NCBI RefSeq assembly: GCF_900104655.1
Contig: NZ_FNWD01000002.1
Location: 1,410,246 to 1,474,245 of the forward strand
Source: Millionella massiliensis
GTDB lineage: Bacteria > Bacteroidota > Bacteroidia > Bacteroidales > Rikenellaceae
Length of the DNA stretch: 64,000 bases
Reading direction: 5' to 3'
In this document: one piece after another, positions 17,870 to 26,412 of the stretch
Layout: every line of letters starts with the position of its first letter
Numbering within the stretch: the first letter of the stretch is position 1
Notes under the pieces: generated by a model
Told to the model about the DNA's origin: nothing
The model's input: the letters and a program-made list of their open reading frames with translations, nothing else
Databases searched by the model: none
Translations under genes and position numbers: made by a program

Positions 17870-19222
17870 TTAAATCGTCTGCGGCTCCGTTGCGCCGGTG
17901 GTCACGCGCGACGGCCGATAGAGGTTCACGCCGCCCTCGGGTTGTTCGACCGCGCGCTGCTCACGACGATAGCGTCTGAGGATCAGCACCCCGGCCACCG
18001 AGAAAGCCGCCACGCAGAAGACTCCGACACATCCGGCCAGGAGGTTATAGAAGGCCAGCCAGTCCAGATCGGGCGTAGCGAACTCCTTGACCATCAAGAT
18101 GCAGACCGTGCCCGTATAGCCGATGGCGTCGATCGTGGCGATGAAGAAACCGACATTCCCCCGGACCTTGAAGCAGGCGATAAAACGGTCGAAGAAGATG
18201 GTCTGAAATGCGAGGTAGGCCACATAGAGGCAGAGGCTCTGGACAAAGAGCCAGACCACGGGACTCAGCCGCACGACATCGTAGCCGAACGAAATGACCG
18301 ACATCACCGCCGCCCCGAGCGTCACCATCACCAGCAGGATGGAGAGTGCCCGAATGTTGCGCCGCACCAGCGTCATCAGGGCAAAGAGCACCAGGATGAT
18401 CCCCGTCACGATGCTGTCCAGCTGGGCGAAGAACCACGACGAATGGCCCGTCGTGTCGAAGATATTGACCAGGAAGTCCTCCTTCACGTCGCGCAGCATC
18501 AACAGCAGCAGGTTGGCCACGAAGAGCAGCGTCAGAATCGGCATGAACTGACGGTAGACACTCCAACGGCTCCGTGCGTCCATCACGATGCGTTCGCTCT
18601 TCTGCCGGATATCCTTTTTGCTGGGCTGGGGCATCCGGCTGAGGGTCCATGCCAGCAGGCAGAGCAGCGGGAAGGCGATCCCGCCGATGACGGCCGGCAT
18701 CCAGAAGGGGTCGATCCCGAGGTTATTCATCGCGAAGAGGCCCAGCGACTTGGCCGTGCCGGAGCTGACCACGATGCTGATTCCCAGCAGGCTGGCCAGC
18801 AGGTCGGTCAGCCGGCGACCTTCGATAAAGCTAAAGATCACGCCCCACATGCAGCCCAGCGCCAGACCGTTGAAGAACATGGCAAACATGTTCCACGGCC
18901 GCGGGAGCAGACCGAACAGCACCAGCGCCAGCTCGGCCATCAGCCCCATCGAGGCGATGAAGGCGAGGCGCCGGGGTCGTTTGAGTTCGGAGATGATTTT
19001 TATTCCGGCGAATTTGGCGATCAGATAGCCGACAATCTGAGTGATGGTCACGGCGACCTTGTAGTCGATACCGAAGATTTCGAGACCGTCGAACCCGGCG
19101 GCGGTGTAGGGTTTGCGCAGGGCGTAAACCAACGAATAACAAAGCAGCGCGGCACCTCCGCCCCAAAGGACGAACAGTGCATCGGACATCAGGCGGCGGC
19201 TGCGAAGTTGGCGTGCGGTCAT
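17870..19222 (-). CDS. DUF5690 / MFS-type transporter, first gene of the phosphonate operon
   Basis: A 450-residue integral membrane protein with about twelve helices, beginning near SDALFVLWGGGAALLCYSLVYALRKPY. The N-half resembles major-facilitator sugar-phosphate/organophosphate antiporters (ALRKPYTAAGF, then VGYLIAKFAGIKIISE, a GlpT-like helix 2-3 loop), which matches the Bacteroidota family DUF5690. Position at the head of phnX-phnW suggests uptake of 2-aminoethylphosphonate or a related ester, but no transport data exist for this call. No ABC or PhnSTUV-type system is present. Confidence 0.82.
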   Translation of the reverse strand: MTARQLRSRRLMSDALFVLWGGGAALLCYSLVYALRKPYTAAGFDGLEIFGIDYKVAVTITQIVGYLIAKFAGIKIISELKRPRRLAFIASMGLMAELALVLFGLLPRPWNMFAMFFNGLALGCMWGVIFSFIEGRRLTDLLASLLGISIVVSSGTAKSLGLFAMNNLGIDPFWMPAVIGGIAFPLLCLLAWTLSRMPQPSKKDIRQKSERIVMDARSRWSVYRQFMPILTLLFVANLLLLMLRDVKEDFLVNIFDTTGHSSWFFAQLDSIVTGIILVLFALMTLVRRNIRALSILLVMVTLGAAVMSVISFGYDVVRLSPVVWLFVQSLCLYVAYLAFQTIFFDRFIACFKVRGNVGFFIATIDAIGYTGTVCILMVKEFATPDLDWLAFYNLLAGCVGVFCVAAFSVAGVLILRRYRREQRAVEQPEGGVNLYRPSRVTTGATEPQTI

Positions 19223-19252
19223 AGTGTTTTTATAGCCTCATTTTTGATGTTA

Positions 19253-19260
19253 CAAAATTA
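19253..19260 (-). promoter_or_regulatory. -7 box of the phosphonate operon
   Basis: TAATTTTG on the minus strand fits TAnnTTTG, about 30 bp before the DUF5690 start. No clear -33 element. Confidence 0.45.
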
Positions 19261-19388
19261 TTTCGGCCCTGTTACGCCCATGTTTCCACAGCATTAAGCC
19301 TGCTTGAACTTTAAGTTAAGCGAATGTTACCTGCCCGGTCATCCGTACTTTTTCCTACATGAACCGTACGTATATCCCCCCAAAAAAC

Positions 19389-19396
19389 TACCTTTA
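19389..19396 (+). promoter_or_regulatory. Probable -7 box for the thioredoxin-fold gene
   Basis: TACCTTTA, one mismatch from TAnnTTTG, 21 bp before the ATG at 19418. Confidence 0.4.
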
Positions 19397-19417
19397 CGAC
19401 AAACAAACACTGCACGC

Positions 19418-20458
19418 ATGAAAACACTGATTCTGACGGCCGCCACGGCCCTGCTCGGGACGGGTTCCGTCTGGGCTCAGAGTTACACGATTCAGGGCAC
19501 AGTGCCCGTATCGGAAAACGGGAAAACGGTCTATATGACCGAATACGAGCACAACACCATCCTGGACAGTGCCATTGTCCGCGACGGGAAATTCACCTTC
19601 ACCCGCACCGACTGCGGGATTCGCCGGCTGGATCTGGATCGTAAGCTATACGCCAATCTGATTGCCGAGCCAGGTACCATCACGGTGGACATGAACACTC
19701 CTTCATCGGTGGGCGGCACTCCGCTGAACGACTCGCTTTCCAGTCTGCTCACCCGTCGCGAACAGCATTACGACACGGTAGACCGACTCTGGGCCGACAG
19801 CACGCTAACCCGGGAAGAAAAACAGCGACAGGGCAAACTCTACAGCGAGCAGTACACGAGCCGGACAATCGCCACCTACCGCGCCAATCGGAACAACTTC
19901 ATGGGGGCCTATGCACTGATGGATATCGCCTATGACCTGGAGCCGGAACGATACATCGCCCTCTATAACGAAAGCGGCGAGACCGTGCGCAACTACGGTC
20001 CGTTGAAAGACTACCGCAAGGCCAAAGAGTCCGAATTAATGACCTCGCCGGGCAAACCCTTCGTCGATTTCGAAGGGACGGACAGCACCGGTCGCGCGGT
20101 GAAACTGTCGGACTACGTGGGGCGGGGGAAATACGTGCTGGTTGACTTTTGGGCCTCGTGGTGCGGTCCGTGCCGCCAGGAGACGCCGGTGGTAGCCCGG
20201 GCTTACGAGAAATACAAGGACAAAGGGCTGGAGGTCGTGGGACTTTTCGTGTGGGACAAGCCGAAGAACCTCGCCCCGGCAGTGAGCGATCTGAAAATCA
20301 CATGGCCGCAGATCATCGACTCGAACGACACGGTGCGTGAGCTGTACGGCGTCAATGGTATTCCGCACATTATGCTGATCGGCCCGGACGGAACGATTCT
20401 GGCCCGCGACCTACGCGGCGAACGGATCGAACAGGAGATCGCCCGGTACATCCAATAA
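19418..20458 (+). CDS. Secreted thioredoxin-fold protein (DUF4369-AhpC/TSA type)
   Basis: A 346-residue exported thiol-disulfide protein of the TlpA/ResA type common in Bacteroidota. Signal peptide MKTLILTAATALLGTGSVWAQ, then a DUF4369-like beta domain (TIQGTVPVSENGKTVYMTEYE), a helical linker, and from about residue 205 a thioredoxin domain with the active site FWASWCGPCRQETP and cis-Pro loop NGIPHIMLIGPDG. It likely reduces disulfides or matures heme proteins in the periplasm. The frame opens at 19304; the signal peptide fixes the start at 19418. Confidence 0.9.
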   Translation: MKTLILTAATALLGTGSVWAQSYTIQGTVPVSENGKTVYMTEYEHNTILDSAIVRDGKFTFTRTDCGIRRLDLDRKLYANLIAEPGTITVDMNTPSSVGGTPLNDSLSSLLTRREQHYDTVDRLWADSTLTREEKQRQGKLYSEQYTSRTIATYRANRNNFMGAYALMDIAYDLEPERYIALYNESGETVRNYGPLKDYRKAKESELMTSPGKPFVDFEGTDSTGRAVKLSDYVGRGKYVLVDFWASWCGPCRQETPVVARAYEKYKDKGLEVVGLFVWDKPKNLAPAVSDLKITWPQIIDSNDTVRELYGVNGIPHIMLIGPDGTILARDLRGERIEQEIARYIQ

Positions 20459-20545
20459 GACGGTCCGTCGGGTAGCGGGACACAACACCGAGGCAAAACC
20501 GTACTACCGGTTCAATCGCCCGCCAGTACCTCGCCAACGCCCATA

Positions 20546-20700
20546 ATTCATTGGAATAGAGCAGTCTGACTATACCATCCGTTTCCTAATGCGTTGAAAC
20601 AAAGTGTTCCAAAACGTCCACTAGCACTCGAAATGCATTGAAACAAAGTGGTTCCGCAACACCCTCCGGTACTCGGAATCCATTGGAACGGCTTGTGCCT
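20546..20700. repeat. Imperfect ~44-bp tandem repeat
   Basis: Units begin at 20546, 20589, 20633 and 20678, each opening with AT(T/G/C)C(A/G)TTG(A/G)AA. The middle two share GTTGAAACAAAGTG/CATTGAAACAAAGTG and the spaced TTCC...CAC pattern. A minus-strand open frame across it encodes a repetitive LFQ/LCF peptide and is not considered a gene. Confidence 0.7.
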
Positions 20701-20782
20701 GCCCCCCCCGCCTTCCCCGGAACAGCCCTTCCCCCCCAACAAACGCCTAATCCCCCGAACGGGCCTCGTCCGTCCACAGCAC

Positions 20783-20822
20783 AAAAAGAGCGGGACACCT
20801 ATGCTGGTGTCCCGCTCTTTTT
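20783..20822. terminator. Bidirectional terminator
   Basis: AAAAAGAGCGGGACACC pairs perfectly with GGTGTCCCGCTCTTTTT around a 6 nt loop. It serves the convergent thioredoxin-fold gene (+) and SGNH gene (-). Confidence 0.9.
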
Positions 20823-20851
20823 CGCTATCTATCTGCAACCGGCTTAGCGCC

Positions 20852-22141
20852 CTATTCCACCGCAAAGATGGAGTTCAGGTACCACCGCACCGGCGCATAT
20901 TTTTTCGGATGTGCATCCAGATCGGCCCGGTTCTGTTCGAACAGCACCTGCCGTTTGTCGAGCCCCTCGTCGCTCACGCGAATCCGCACCCGATGCTCCC
21001 GCCCGGGGTCCAATCCCGACACCAGTTCGGCAAAGTGCAGCCGCGCGTAGGTACAATAACCGTCGAAACGTTCGACCCACCGTTTTTCGCCATCCACCTC
21101 CAGCTCCAGCCGACACCCCTCGGGCGAAATCACATCGTAACAGATCAACGACCGTCCCTTGAAGGTAAATTCGAGCGTGGCACCTACCTCGCCGACCCAC
21201 AGTTCGTCGAAACGGCCGCTGTATCGCCGGTAGAGCGACGAATCCTTCGGTATATTCGTCCACGGACCCGAGGGCGACATCTCACCCACCGTCATCCTGC
21301 GCGTAAACTGATAGCCCACCGAATCGATCGGCTCGCCCAGCACATGGGCCACCAGACCTCCCGGTTCGCTCAACATCTGCTCCAGCGCGCCGACCAACAC
21401 CCCGTGATACAATTCGTGTCCCGTATTCAGATAGGGGTGTACCCCGTCGGGCGAGAAACAGATCACCGCATCCTTCGCTTCGGCCTCCTCGTTAAGCGAT
21501 TCACCCGAGACGACACTCACACGTTCCCCCGCTCCCTTCATCACCAGTTTTCCCTGCCGCAGCAGCTCGATAGTCGTATAGGGCAGATAAACCGACGGAA
21601 TACCGTAATAGTCGGCCACCCGCTCCATCGTCATCACGGTGTTGTGCAGCCGCTCGGTCCCCGCCTTGCCGAGAATCGCCTCAGTGGTGGTATAGACGAA
21701 ACAGATGTCACACTCGGGGTTGCGGCCCCAGATCTTCCGAACGATCCCTTCGACCGTGCGGCACACCTCCACGTCGGGGGTCGAGGCATCGTTCACGGCA
21801 AACTCCACGAAGACCAGATCCGGGTTTCGTGCCAAAACGTCTCGATCCATACGCAGTACGCCGAGCAGCGACCCCGTACCGCCCATGGCGGCGTTGATCT
21901 GCTCAAAACGGGTCTGCGAGTAACGCTTCGTGAGGTAATCGAAGTTTTTGACCCGCCAGCCGTTTTGCTCCGTAATGCTTCCGCCGAAGTAGGCCACTCC
22001 GACCCGCGCCGTATCGCGCACCATTCGGGCCACATTGGGTAGTCCGCCCCGCGCGTGACAGCGAAACAGCGTGTCCGCCACCGACGCACCGGCCCACGAC
22101 CAGGCCAAGAGGCCCAATCCGATTGCAAGAACTCTTTTCAT
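20852..22141 (-). CDS. Secreted SGNH/GDSL hydrolase
   Basis: A 429-residue exported esterase-like protein. Signal peptide MKRVLAIGLGLLAWSWAGASVA; SGNH block I as VAYFGGSITEQNGW with the nucleophile Ser, block III-like LVFVEFAVNDAS, and block V DGVHPY with the Asp-His pair. From about residue 270 a beta-sandwich region (GATLEFTFKGRSLICYDV) resembles the accessory domain of carbohydrate esterases. Probably removes acetyl groups from a polysaccharide; substrate unknown. The frame opens at 22201; the signal peptide supports 22141, with 22147 possible. Confidence 0.86.
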   Translation of the reverse strand: MKRVLAIGLGLLAWSWAGASVADTLFRCHARGGLPNVARMVRDTARVGVAYFGGSITEQNGWRVKNFDYLTKRYSQTRFEQINAAMGGTGSLLGVLRMDRDVLARNPDLVFVEFAVNDASTPDVEVCRTVEGIVRKIWGRNPECDICFVYTTTEAILGKAGTERLHNTVMTMERVADYYGIPSVYLPYTTIELLRQGKLVMKGAGERVSVVSGESLNEEAEAKDAVICFSPDGVHPYLNTGHELYHGVLVGALEQMLSEPGGLVAHVLGEPIDSVGYQFTRRMTVGEMSPSGPWTNIPKDSSLYRRYSGRFDELWVGEVGATLEFTFKGRSLICYDVISPEGCRLELEVDGEKRWVERFDGYCTYARLHFAELVSGLDPGREHRVRIRVSDEGLDKRQVLFEQNRADLDAHPKKYAPVRWYLNSIFAVE

Positions 22142-22483
22142 GAACATATTTTTGGGGTTTGGATTAGTCAAAATCAAGCCGCACACGCCCTTCCCATTCA
22201 AAATCCGCTGACCGCGCGGCCGAATTTTTGTAAAGGTACGGATAAACGGGTGACATTCTACACGGCAAGGACAAAAACCACATTTGCGACCACATCAGAT
22301 TCGCTCGCCTCAACACCCTGTTTCCCAACACCTCCCGTTCGTTGTCATGCCACGATACCTCACCATACCGCAAAACAAATTTCACGGGCGCCCTGCATTT
22401 GCACAAAATCCTGTAATTCACCCCATAAGATTCGATTACAGCATTATATCCAGTTTCACAGCCCGATTTCCTGGAAAAATAAA

Positions 22484-22514
22484 TTTGCACACCAAAAAAT
22501 TATCACTACATTTG
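22484..22514 (+). promoter_or_regulatory. Promoter of the asnA leader transcript
   Basis: TTTG at 22484-22487 and TACATTTG at 22507-22514, separated by 19 bp: a full match to the Bacteroidota -33/-7 promoter. Transcription should start near 22521, about 430 nt before asnA, so the whole leader is transcribed. Confidence 0.8.
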
Positions 22515-22525
22515 TCGCCATCAAG

Positions 22526-22936
22526 ATGTTCAAGACCGCCACAATCCCGGCCCCGCGGAGCGGTCGTTTCGGAAACGAAACCCCTCACCCCACGCTCCGT
22601 CGATCGGTATCGAAGCCGACAGGGGATTGCAGCGCGAACTACTCCCACAAAGCATACATTACCGCCATCCGCCGCACCGACGATATCAACAACATCGAGT
22701 CGGAGGGTCGATACTGCTTTGCGGCCATTGTCATGCCGCGCCGCACCGATGCCATCAACAGCATCGAATCCGAAGGGCGGTATGACGAGAGAACCCCTGC
22801 GTGCGACCGCGTGCATTCGAGCCGAACCGACGCAGACACATACGAGATTCTTCCACAAGAGGACACAGCAACAACGCGCTGTGTCCTCTTGTCGTTTTCA
22901 GCCCCCGCCCCAACGACAAACCACAACCTAACCTAA
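22526..22936 (+). CDS. Leader ORF of asnA with two RRTDxINxIESEGRY repeats
   Basis: An unrecognised 136-codon frame from the ATG 12 bp after the -7 box to a stop 15 nt before asnA. Residues 49-63 (RRTDDINNIESEGRY) and 72-86 (RRTDAINSIESEGRY) are a repeat with a 23-codon period, joined by CFAAIVMP. Codons of the two copies differ mostly at third positions, which points to selection on the peptide. A shorter start at the ATG in IVMP (22733) is possible and is conserved in the second leader at 35891. The tail runs through a strong hairpin. It is probably regulatory (attenuation) rather than a functional protein. The same arrangement precedes the PurF-type gene at 36421. Confidence 0.5.
   Translation: MFKTATIPAPRSGRFGNETPHPTLRRSVSKPTGDCSANYSHKAYITAIRRTDDINNIESEGRYCFAAIVMPRRTDAINSIESEGRYDERTPACDRVHSSRTDADTYEILPQEDTATTRCVLLSFSAPAPTTNHNLT
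22855..22898 (+). terminator. Attenuator-like hairpin before asnA
   Basis: ACAAGAGGACACAGC at 22855-22869 pairs perfectly with GCTGTGTCCTCTTGT at 22878-22892 and is followed by CGTTTT. It sits between the leader repeats and asnA, 54 nt before the start codon. An almost identical stem occurs at 36251-36286. Confidence 0.75.
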
Positions 22937-22951
22937 ATACCTCACACTACT

Positions 22952-23986
22952 ATGGCGCTCTACATTCCCGCCGACTATCGGGCCACGCTCAACCCCGAGA
23001 CCACCGAGCAGGCCATCAAAATGCTCAAAGACACCTTTCAACGCCGACTGGCCCAGGAGCTGCGGCTGCGTCGCGTGACCGCCCCGCTGTTCGTGCTCTC
23101 CGGCACCGGCATCAACGACGACCTGAACGGCACAGAACGTCCCGTCGGCTTTCCGATCAAAGCGATGGGCGACCGCCGTGCCGAAGTGGTCCACTCGCTG
23201 GCCAAGTGGAAACGCATGAAACTCGGTGAATACCGCATCGCCCCCGGATACGGCCTCTACACCGACATGAACGCCATCCGCGCCGACGAGGAGCTCGACA
23301 ACCTCCACTCGCTCTACGTCGACCAGTGGGACTGGGAGCGCACCATCCGTCCCGAGGAACGCAACCTCGAATTCCTGAAAGGGATCGTCCGCACCATCTA
23401 CGGCGTACTGAAAGAGGTCGAAGCCGACACCTACGAACGCTATCCGCACATCACCCCCATCCTGCCCGACGAGATCACCTTCATCCACGCCGAGGAGCTG
23501 CTCCGCCAGTACCCGAAGCTCACCCCGCGCGAACGGGAGAACGAAGCCGCCAAACGCTACGGAGCCATCTTCATCATCGGGATCGGCGGTCCCCTCTCCG
23601 ACGGACAGAAACACGACGGCCGCGCCCCCGACTACGACGACTGGAGCACCCCCAACGAAGCCGGTTACGCCGGGCTGAACGGCGACATCATCCTGTGGAA
23701 CCCGGTTCTCGAATCGGCCTACGAAATCTCGTCAATGGGGATTCGCGTAGACAAAACCGCCCTGCTGCGACAACTCGAGGCCGAAGGGTGTCCCGAACGC
23801 GCCGAACTCGACTTCCACAAATCGCTGCTCGAAGATCGTATCCCGCTATCGATCGGCGGCGGTATCGGCCAATCGCGCCTCTGCATGTTCTTCCTGCGCT
23901 GCGCCCACATCGGCGAGGTACAGGCCAGCATCTGGCCCGACGAGATGATCGAAGCGTGCCGCAAAGGCGGAATTTTCCTGAAATAA
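22952..23986 (+). CDS. asnA: Aspartate-ammonia ligase
   Basis: Ammonia-dependent asparagine synthetase, a class II aminoacyl-tRNA-synthetase-like fold. The 344-residue product starts MALYIPADYRATLNPETTEQAI and holds VTAPLFVLSGTGINDDLNGTERPV, VHSLAKWKRMKLGEY, DQWDWERTI, RYGAIFIIGIGGPLSDG and the C-terminal SIGGGIGQSRLCMFFLRCAHIGEVQ. Length is normal. Followed by glutamine synthetase and glutamate synthase on the same strand, and preceded by a long leader with a peptide repeat and hairpin that probably controls it. Confidence 0.97.
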   Translation: MALYIPADYRATLNPETTEQAIKMLKDTFQRRLAQELRLRRVTAPLFVLSGTGINDDLNGTERPVGFPIKAMGDRRAEVVHSLAKWKRMKLGEYRIAPGYGLYTDMNAIRADEELDNLHSLYVDQWDWERTIRPEERNLEFLKGIVRTIYGVLKEVEADTYERYPHITPILPDEITFIHAEELLRQYPKLTPRERENEAAKRYGAIFIIGIGGPLSDGQKHDGRAPDYDDWSTPNEAGYAGLNGDIILWNPVLESAYEISSMGIRVDKTALLRQLEAEGCPERAELDFHKSLLEDRIPLSIGGGIGQSRLCMFFLRCAHIGEVQASIWPDEMIEACRKGGIFLK

Positions 23987-24207
23987 TTTTCGCGCAGGGG
24001 TGACGTACGGCAGCTGTTTCAGGGATCCTTCCGGTCACATTTGACCCTTTCCTTCCGACAACCTTGACCGCCCGCCTATACAGACGAGACTCGCACCGAA
24101 AGCCACACTGTTCCCCTCCGCCCCCCTCTGCCGATCCTACGGCGAGGAGGCTCCATCAACCACGAACAAAACCTTTAAAACCTAACCAACCGAAACCAAC
24201 AACCGTT

Positions 24208-26400
24208 ATGTCAACACTCCGATTCAAGATGGTCGAACAGGCCATCAACCGCAAAGCCATCCCGGTACCGCATCCCGCTGAACGTCCGGCCGACTACTAC
24301 GGCATTCAGGTGTTCAACGAAGAGAAGATGCGCAAATACCTGCCGGCCAAGAGCTACGACGCCCTGTTGCGCACCATGCGCCACGGGACCCCGCTGAGCC
24401 GCGAGACCGCCGAGAGCGTAGCCGCCGGGATGAAGCAATGGGCCATGGAGATGGGGGCAACCCACTATACCCACTGGTTCCAGCCCCTCACGGGCGGAAC
24501 CGCCGAAAAACACGACGCCTTTATCGAGCACGACGGCCGCGGCGGCATCATCGAAGAGCTCTCCGGCAAACTGCTGATCCAGCAGGAACCCGACGCCTCG
24601 AGCTTCCCGAACGGCGGTATTCGCAACACCTTCGAAGCCCGCGGCTATTCGGCCTGGGACGCCACCTCGCCCGCCTTCATCGTTGGCACGACCCTCTGTA
24701 TCCCGACGATCTTCATCGCCTACACCGGCGAGGCACTCGACTTCAAGGCCCCGCTGCTGCGCGCCCTGCACGCCGTCGACGAAGCAGCCACGGCCGTCTG
24801 CCGGATGTTCGACCCGGCCGTGAACAAAGTCTTCTCGTACCTCGGTTGGGAACAGGAATACTTCCTGGTCGATGAGAGCCTCTGGGCCGCCCGTCCCGAC
24901 CTGGTGCTCACCGGCCGCACCCTCATGGGTCACGAAAGCGCCAAAAACCAGCAGCTCGAAGACCACTACTTCGGCTCGATCCCCTCGCGCGTACTCGCCT
25001 TCATGAAGGATCTCGAATACGCCTGCCTGCGGCTCGGCATCCCCGTCAAGACCCGCCACAACGAAGTGGCTCCCAACCAGTTCGAGCTGGCACCCGTCTT
25101 CGAAGAGACCAACCTGGCCAACGACCACAACCAGCTGCTGCTCTCGACCATCCGCGAAGTAGCCCGCAAACACTGCTTCCGCTGCCTGCTCCACGAAAAA
25201 CCCTTCAAGGGGATCAACGGCTCGGGCAAACACAACAACTGGTCGCTCGGCACCGACACCGGCGTGAACCTGCTCTCGCCCGGCAAGACCCCGCACGACA
25301 ACCTCCAGTTCGTCACCTTCCTGGTGAACATCCTGATGGCCGTCTACCGCTACAACGGCCTGCTCAAGGCCTCCGTAATGAGCGCCACCAACGCCCACCG
25401 TCTGGGTGCCAACGAAGCGCCGCCCGCCATCATCTCCGTCTTCCTGGGGTCGCAGCTCAGCCGCGTGCTCGATAGCATCGAGACCAGCACCTCGGAAGAA
25501 ACGATCGTCATGGACGGCAAGTCGGGTTTCCGTCTGAGCGGCATCGCCCACATCCCCGAGCTGCTGCTCGACAACACCGACCGCAACCGCACCTCTCCCT
25601 TCGCCTTCACCGGCAACCGGTTTGAGTTCCGTGCCGTCGGTTCGTCGGACAACTGCGCCGACGCCATGATTACGCTGAACAGCGCCGTGGCCGCCCAGCT
25701 CACCGAGTTCAAACAGGAGGTCGAAAAGGAGACCGCCGCCGGTCTCAGCACCGAGAAAGCGATCTTCACCGTGCTCAAACGCTACATCAAGACCTGCAAA
25801 CCGATCCGTTTCGACGGCAACGGCTACAGCGACGAATGGAAAGTCGAAGCCGCCCGCCGCGGACTCGACACCGAGACCAGCGTACCGCTGATCTTCGACC
25901 GTCTGATCGAACCGCGCAGCATCGAGATGTTCGCCGGGACCGGCGTACTGAGCAGCGTCGAGCTGCACGCCCGTGCCGAAGTGAAGCTCGAGACCTACAC
26001 CAAAAAGATCCAGATCGAGGCGCGCGTGCTGGGCGACCTGGCCATGAACCACATCCTGCCCGTAGCTTCGCGCTACCAGAGCATGCTGCTCGACAAGGTG
26101 TCCAAGTTTTCGGAGATCTTCGGCAGCGACGAGGCCGGCGAACTGGCCGAACAGGACCGCGAGCTGATCATCAAGCTGGCCGGCCACATGAAGGCCGTAC
26201 AGCGTCAGGTCGAAGAGATGGTCGAAGCCCGCAAGGTGGCCAACCGGATCGAAAACGAGCGCGACAAGGCCATCGCCTACCACGACACCATCGCCCCGAT
26301 GCTCGAATCGATCCGCTACCACATCGACAAGCTCGAACTGATCGTCGACAACGAGATGTGGCCGCTGCCCAAATACCGCGAACTGCTATTCCTGCGCTAA
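24208..26400 (+). CDS. glnN: Type III glutamine synthetase
   Basis: ATP-dependent synthesis of glutamine from glutamate and ammonia by the large GSIII enzyme typical of Bacteroidota. The 730-residue product starts MSTLRFKMVEQAINRKAIP; it has THWFQPLTGGTAEKHDAF, LGWEQEYFLVD, KTRHNEVAPNQFELAPVFEE, HEKPFKGINGSGKHNNWSLGTDTG and NRFEFRAVGSSDN, the metal- and ATP-site blocks of the family. The frame opens at 24064, but the extra 48 residues are proline-rich and unlike GSIII. It lies 220 bp after asnA and 12 bp before gltB. Confidence 0.97.
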   Translation: MSTLRFKMVEQAINRKAIPVPHPAERPADYYGIQVFNEEKMRKYLPAKSYDALLRTMRHGTPLSRETAESVAAGMKQWAMEMGATHYTHWFQPLTGGTAEKHDAFIEHDGRGGIIEELSGKLLIQQEPDASSFPNGGIRNTFEARGYSAWDATSPAFIVGTTLCIPTIFIAYTGEALDFKAPLLRALHAVDEAATAVCRMFDPAVNKVFSYLGWEQEYFLVDESLWAARPDLVLTGRTLMGHESAKNQQLEDHYFGSIPSRVLAFMKDLEYACLRLGIPVKTRHNEVAPNQFELAPVFEETNLANDHNQLLLSTIREVARKHCFRCLLHEKPFKGINGSGKHNNWSLGTDTGVNLLSPGKTPHDNLQFVTFLVNILMAVYRYNGLLKASVMSATNAHRLGANEAPPAIISVFLGSQLSRVLDSIETSTSEETIVMDGKSGFRLSGIAHIPELLLDNTDRNRTSPFAFTGNRFEFRAVGSSDNCADAMITLNSAVAAQLTEFKQEVEKETAAGLSTEKAIFTVLKRYIKTCKPIRFDGNGYSDEWKVEAARRGLDTETSVPLIFDRLIEPRSIEMFAGTGVLSSVELHARAEVKLETYTKKIQIEARVLGDLAMNHILPVASRYQSMLLDKVSKFSEIFGSDEAGELAEQDRELIIKLAGHMKAVQRQVEEMVEARKVANRIENERDKAIAYHDTIAPMLESIRYHIDKLELIVDNEMWPLPKYRELLFLR

Positions 26401-26412
26401 CCCCCGCACCCC

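Noticed and set aside
20548..20865. 105-codon minus-strand frame with repeated LFQ/LCF peptide
   Set aside because: It only reflects the 44-bp tandem repeat and crosses a perfect bidirectional terminator; no start signal.
24000..24207. A third copy of the RRTD leader before glnN
   Set aside because: Searched by eye; neither the peptide repeat nor the ACAAGAGGACAC hairpin is present there.
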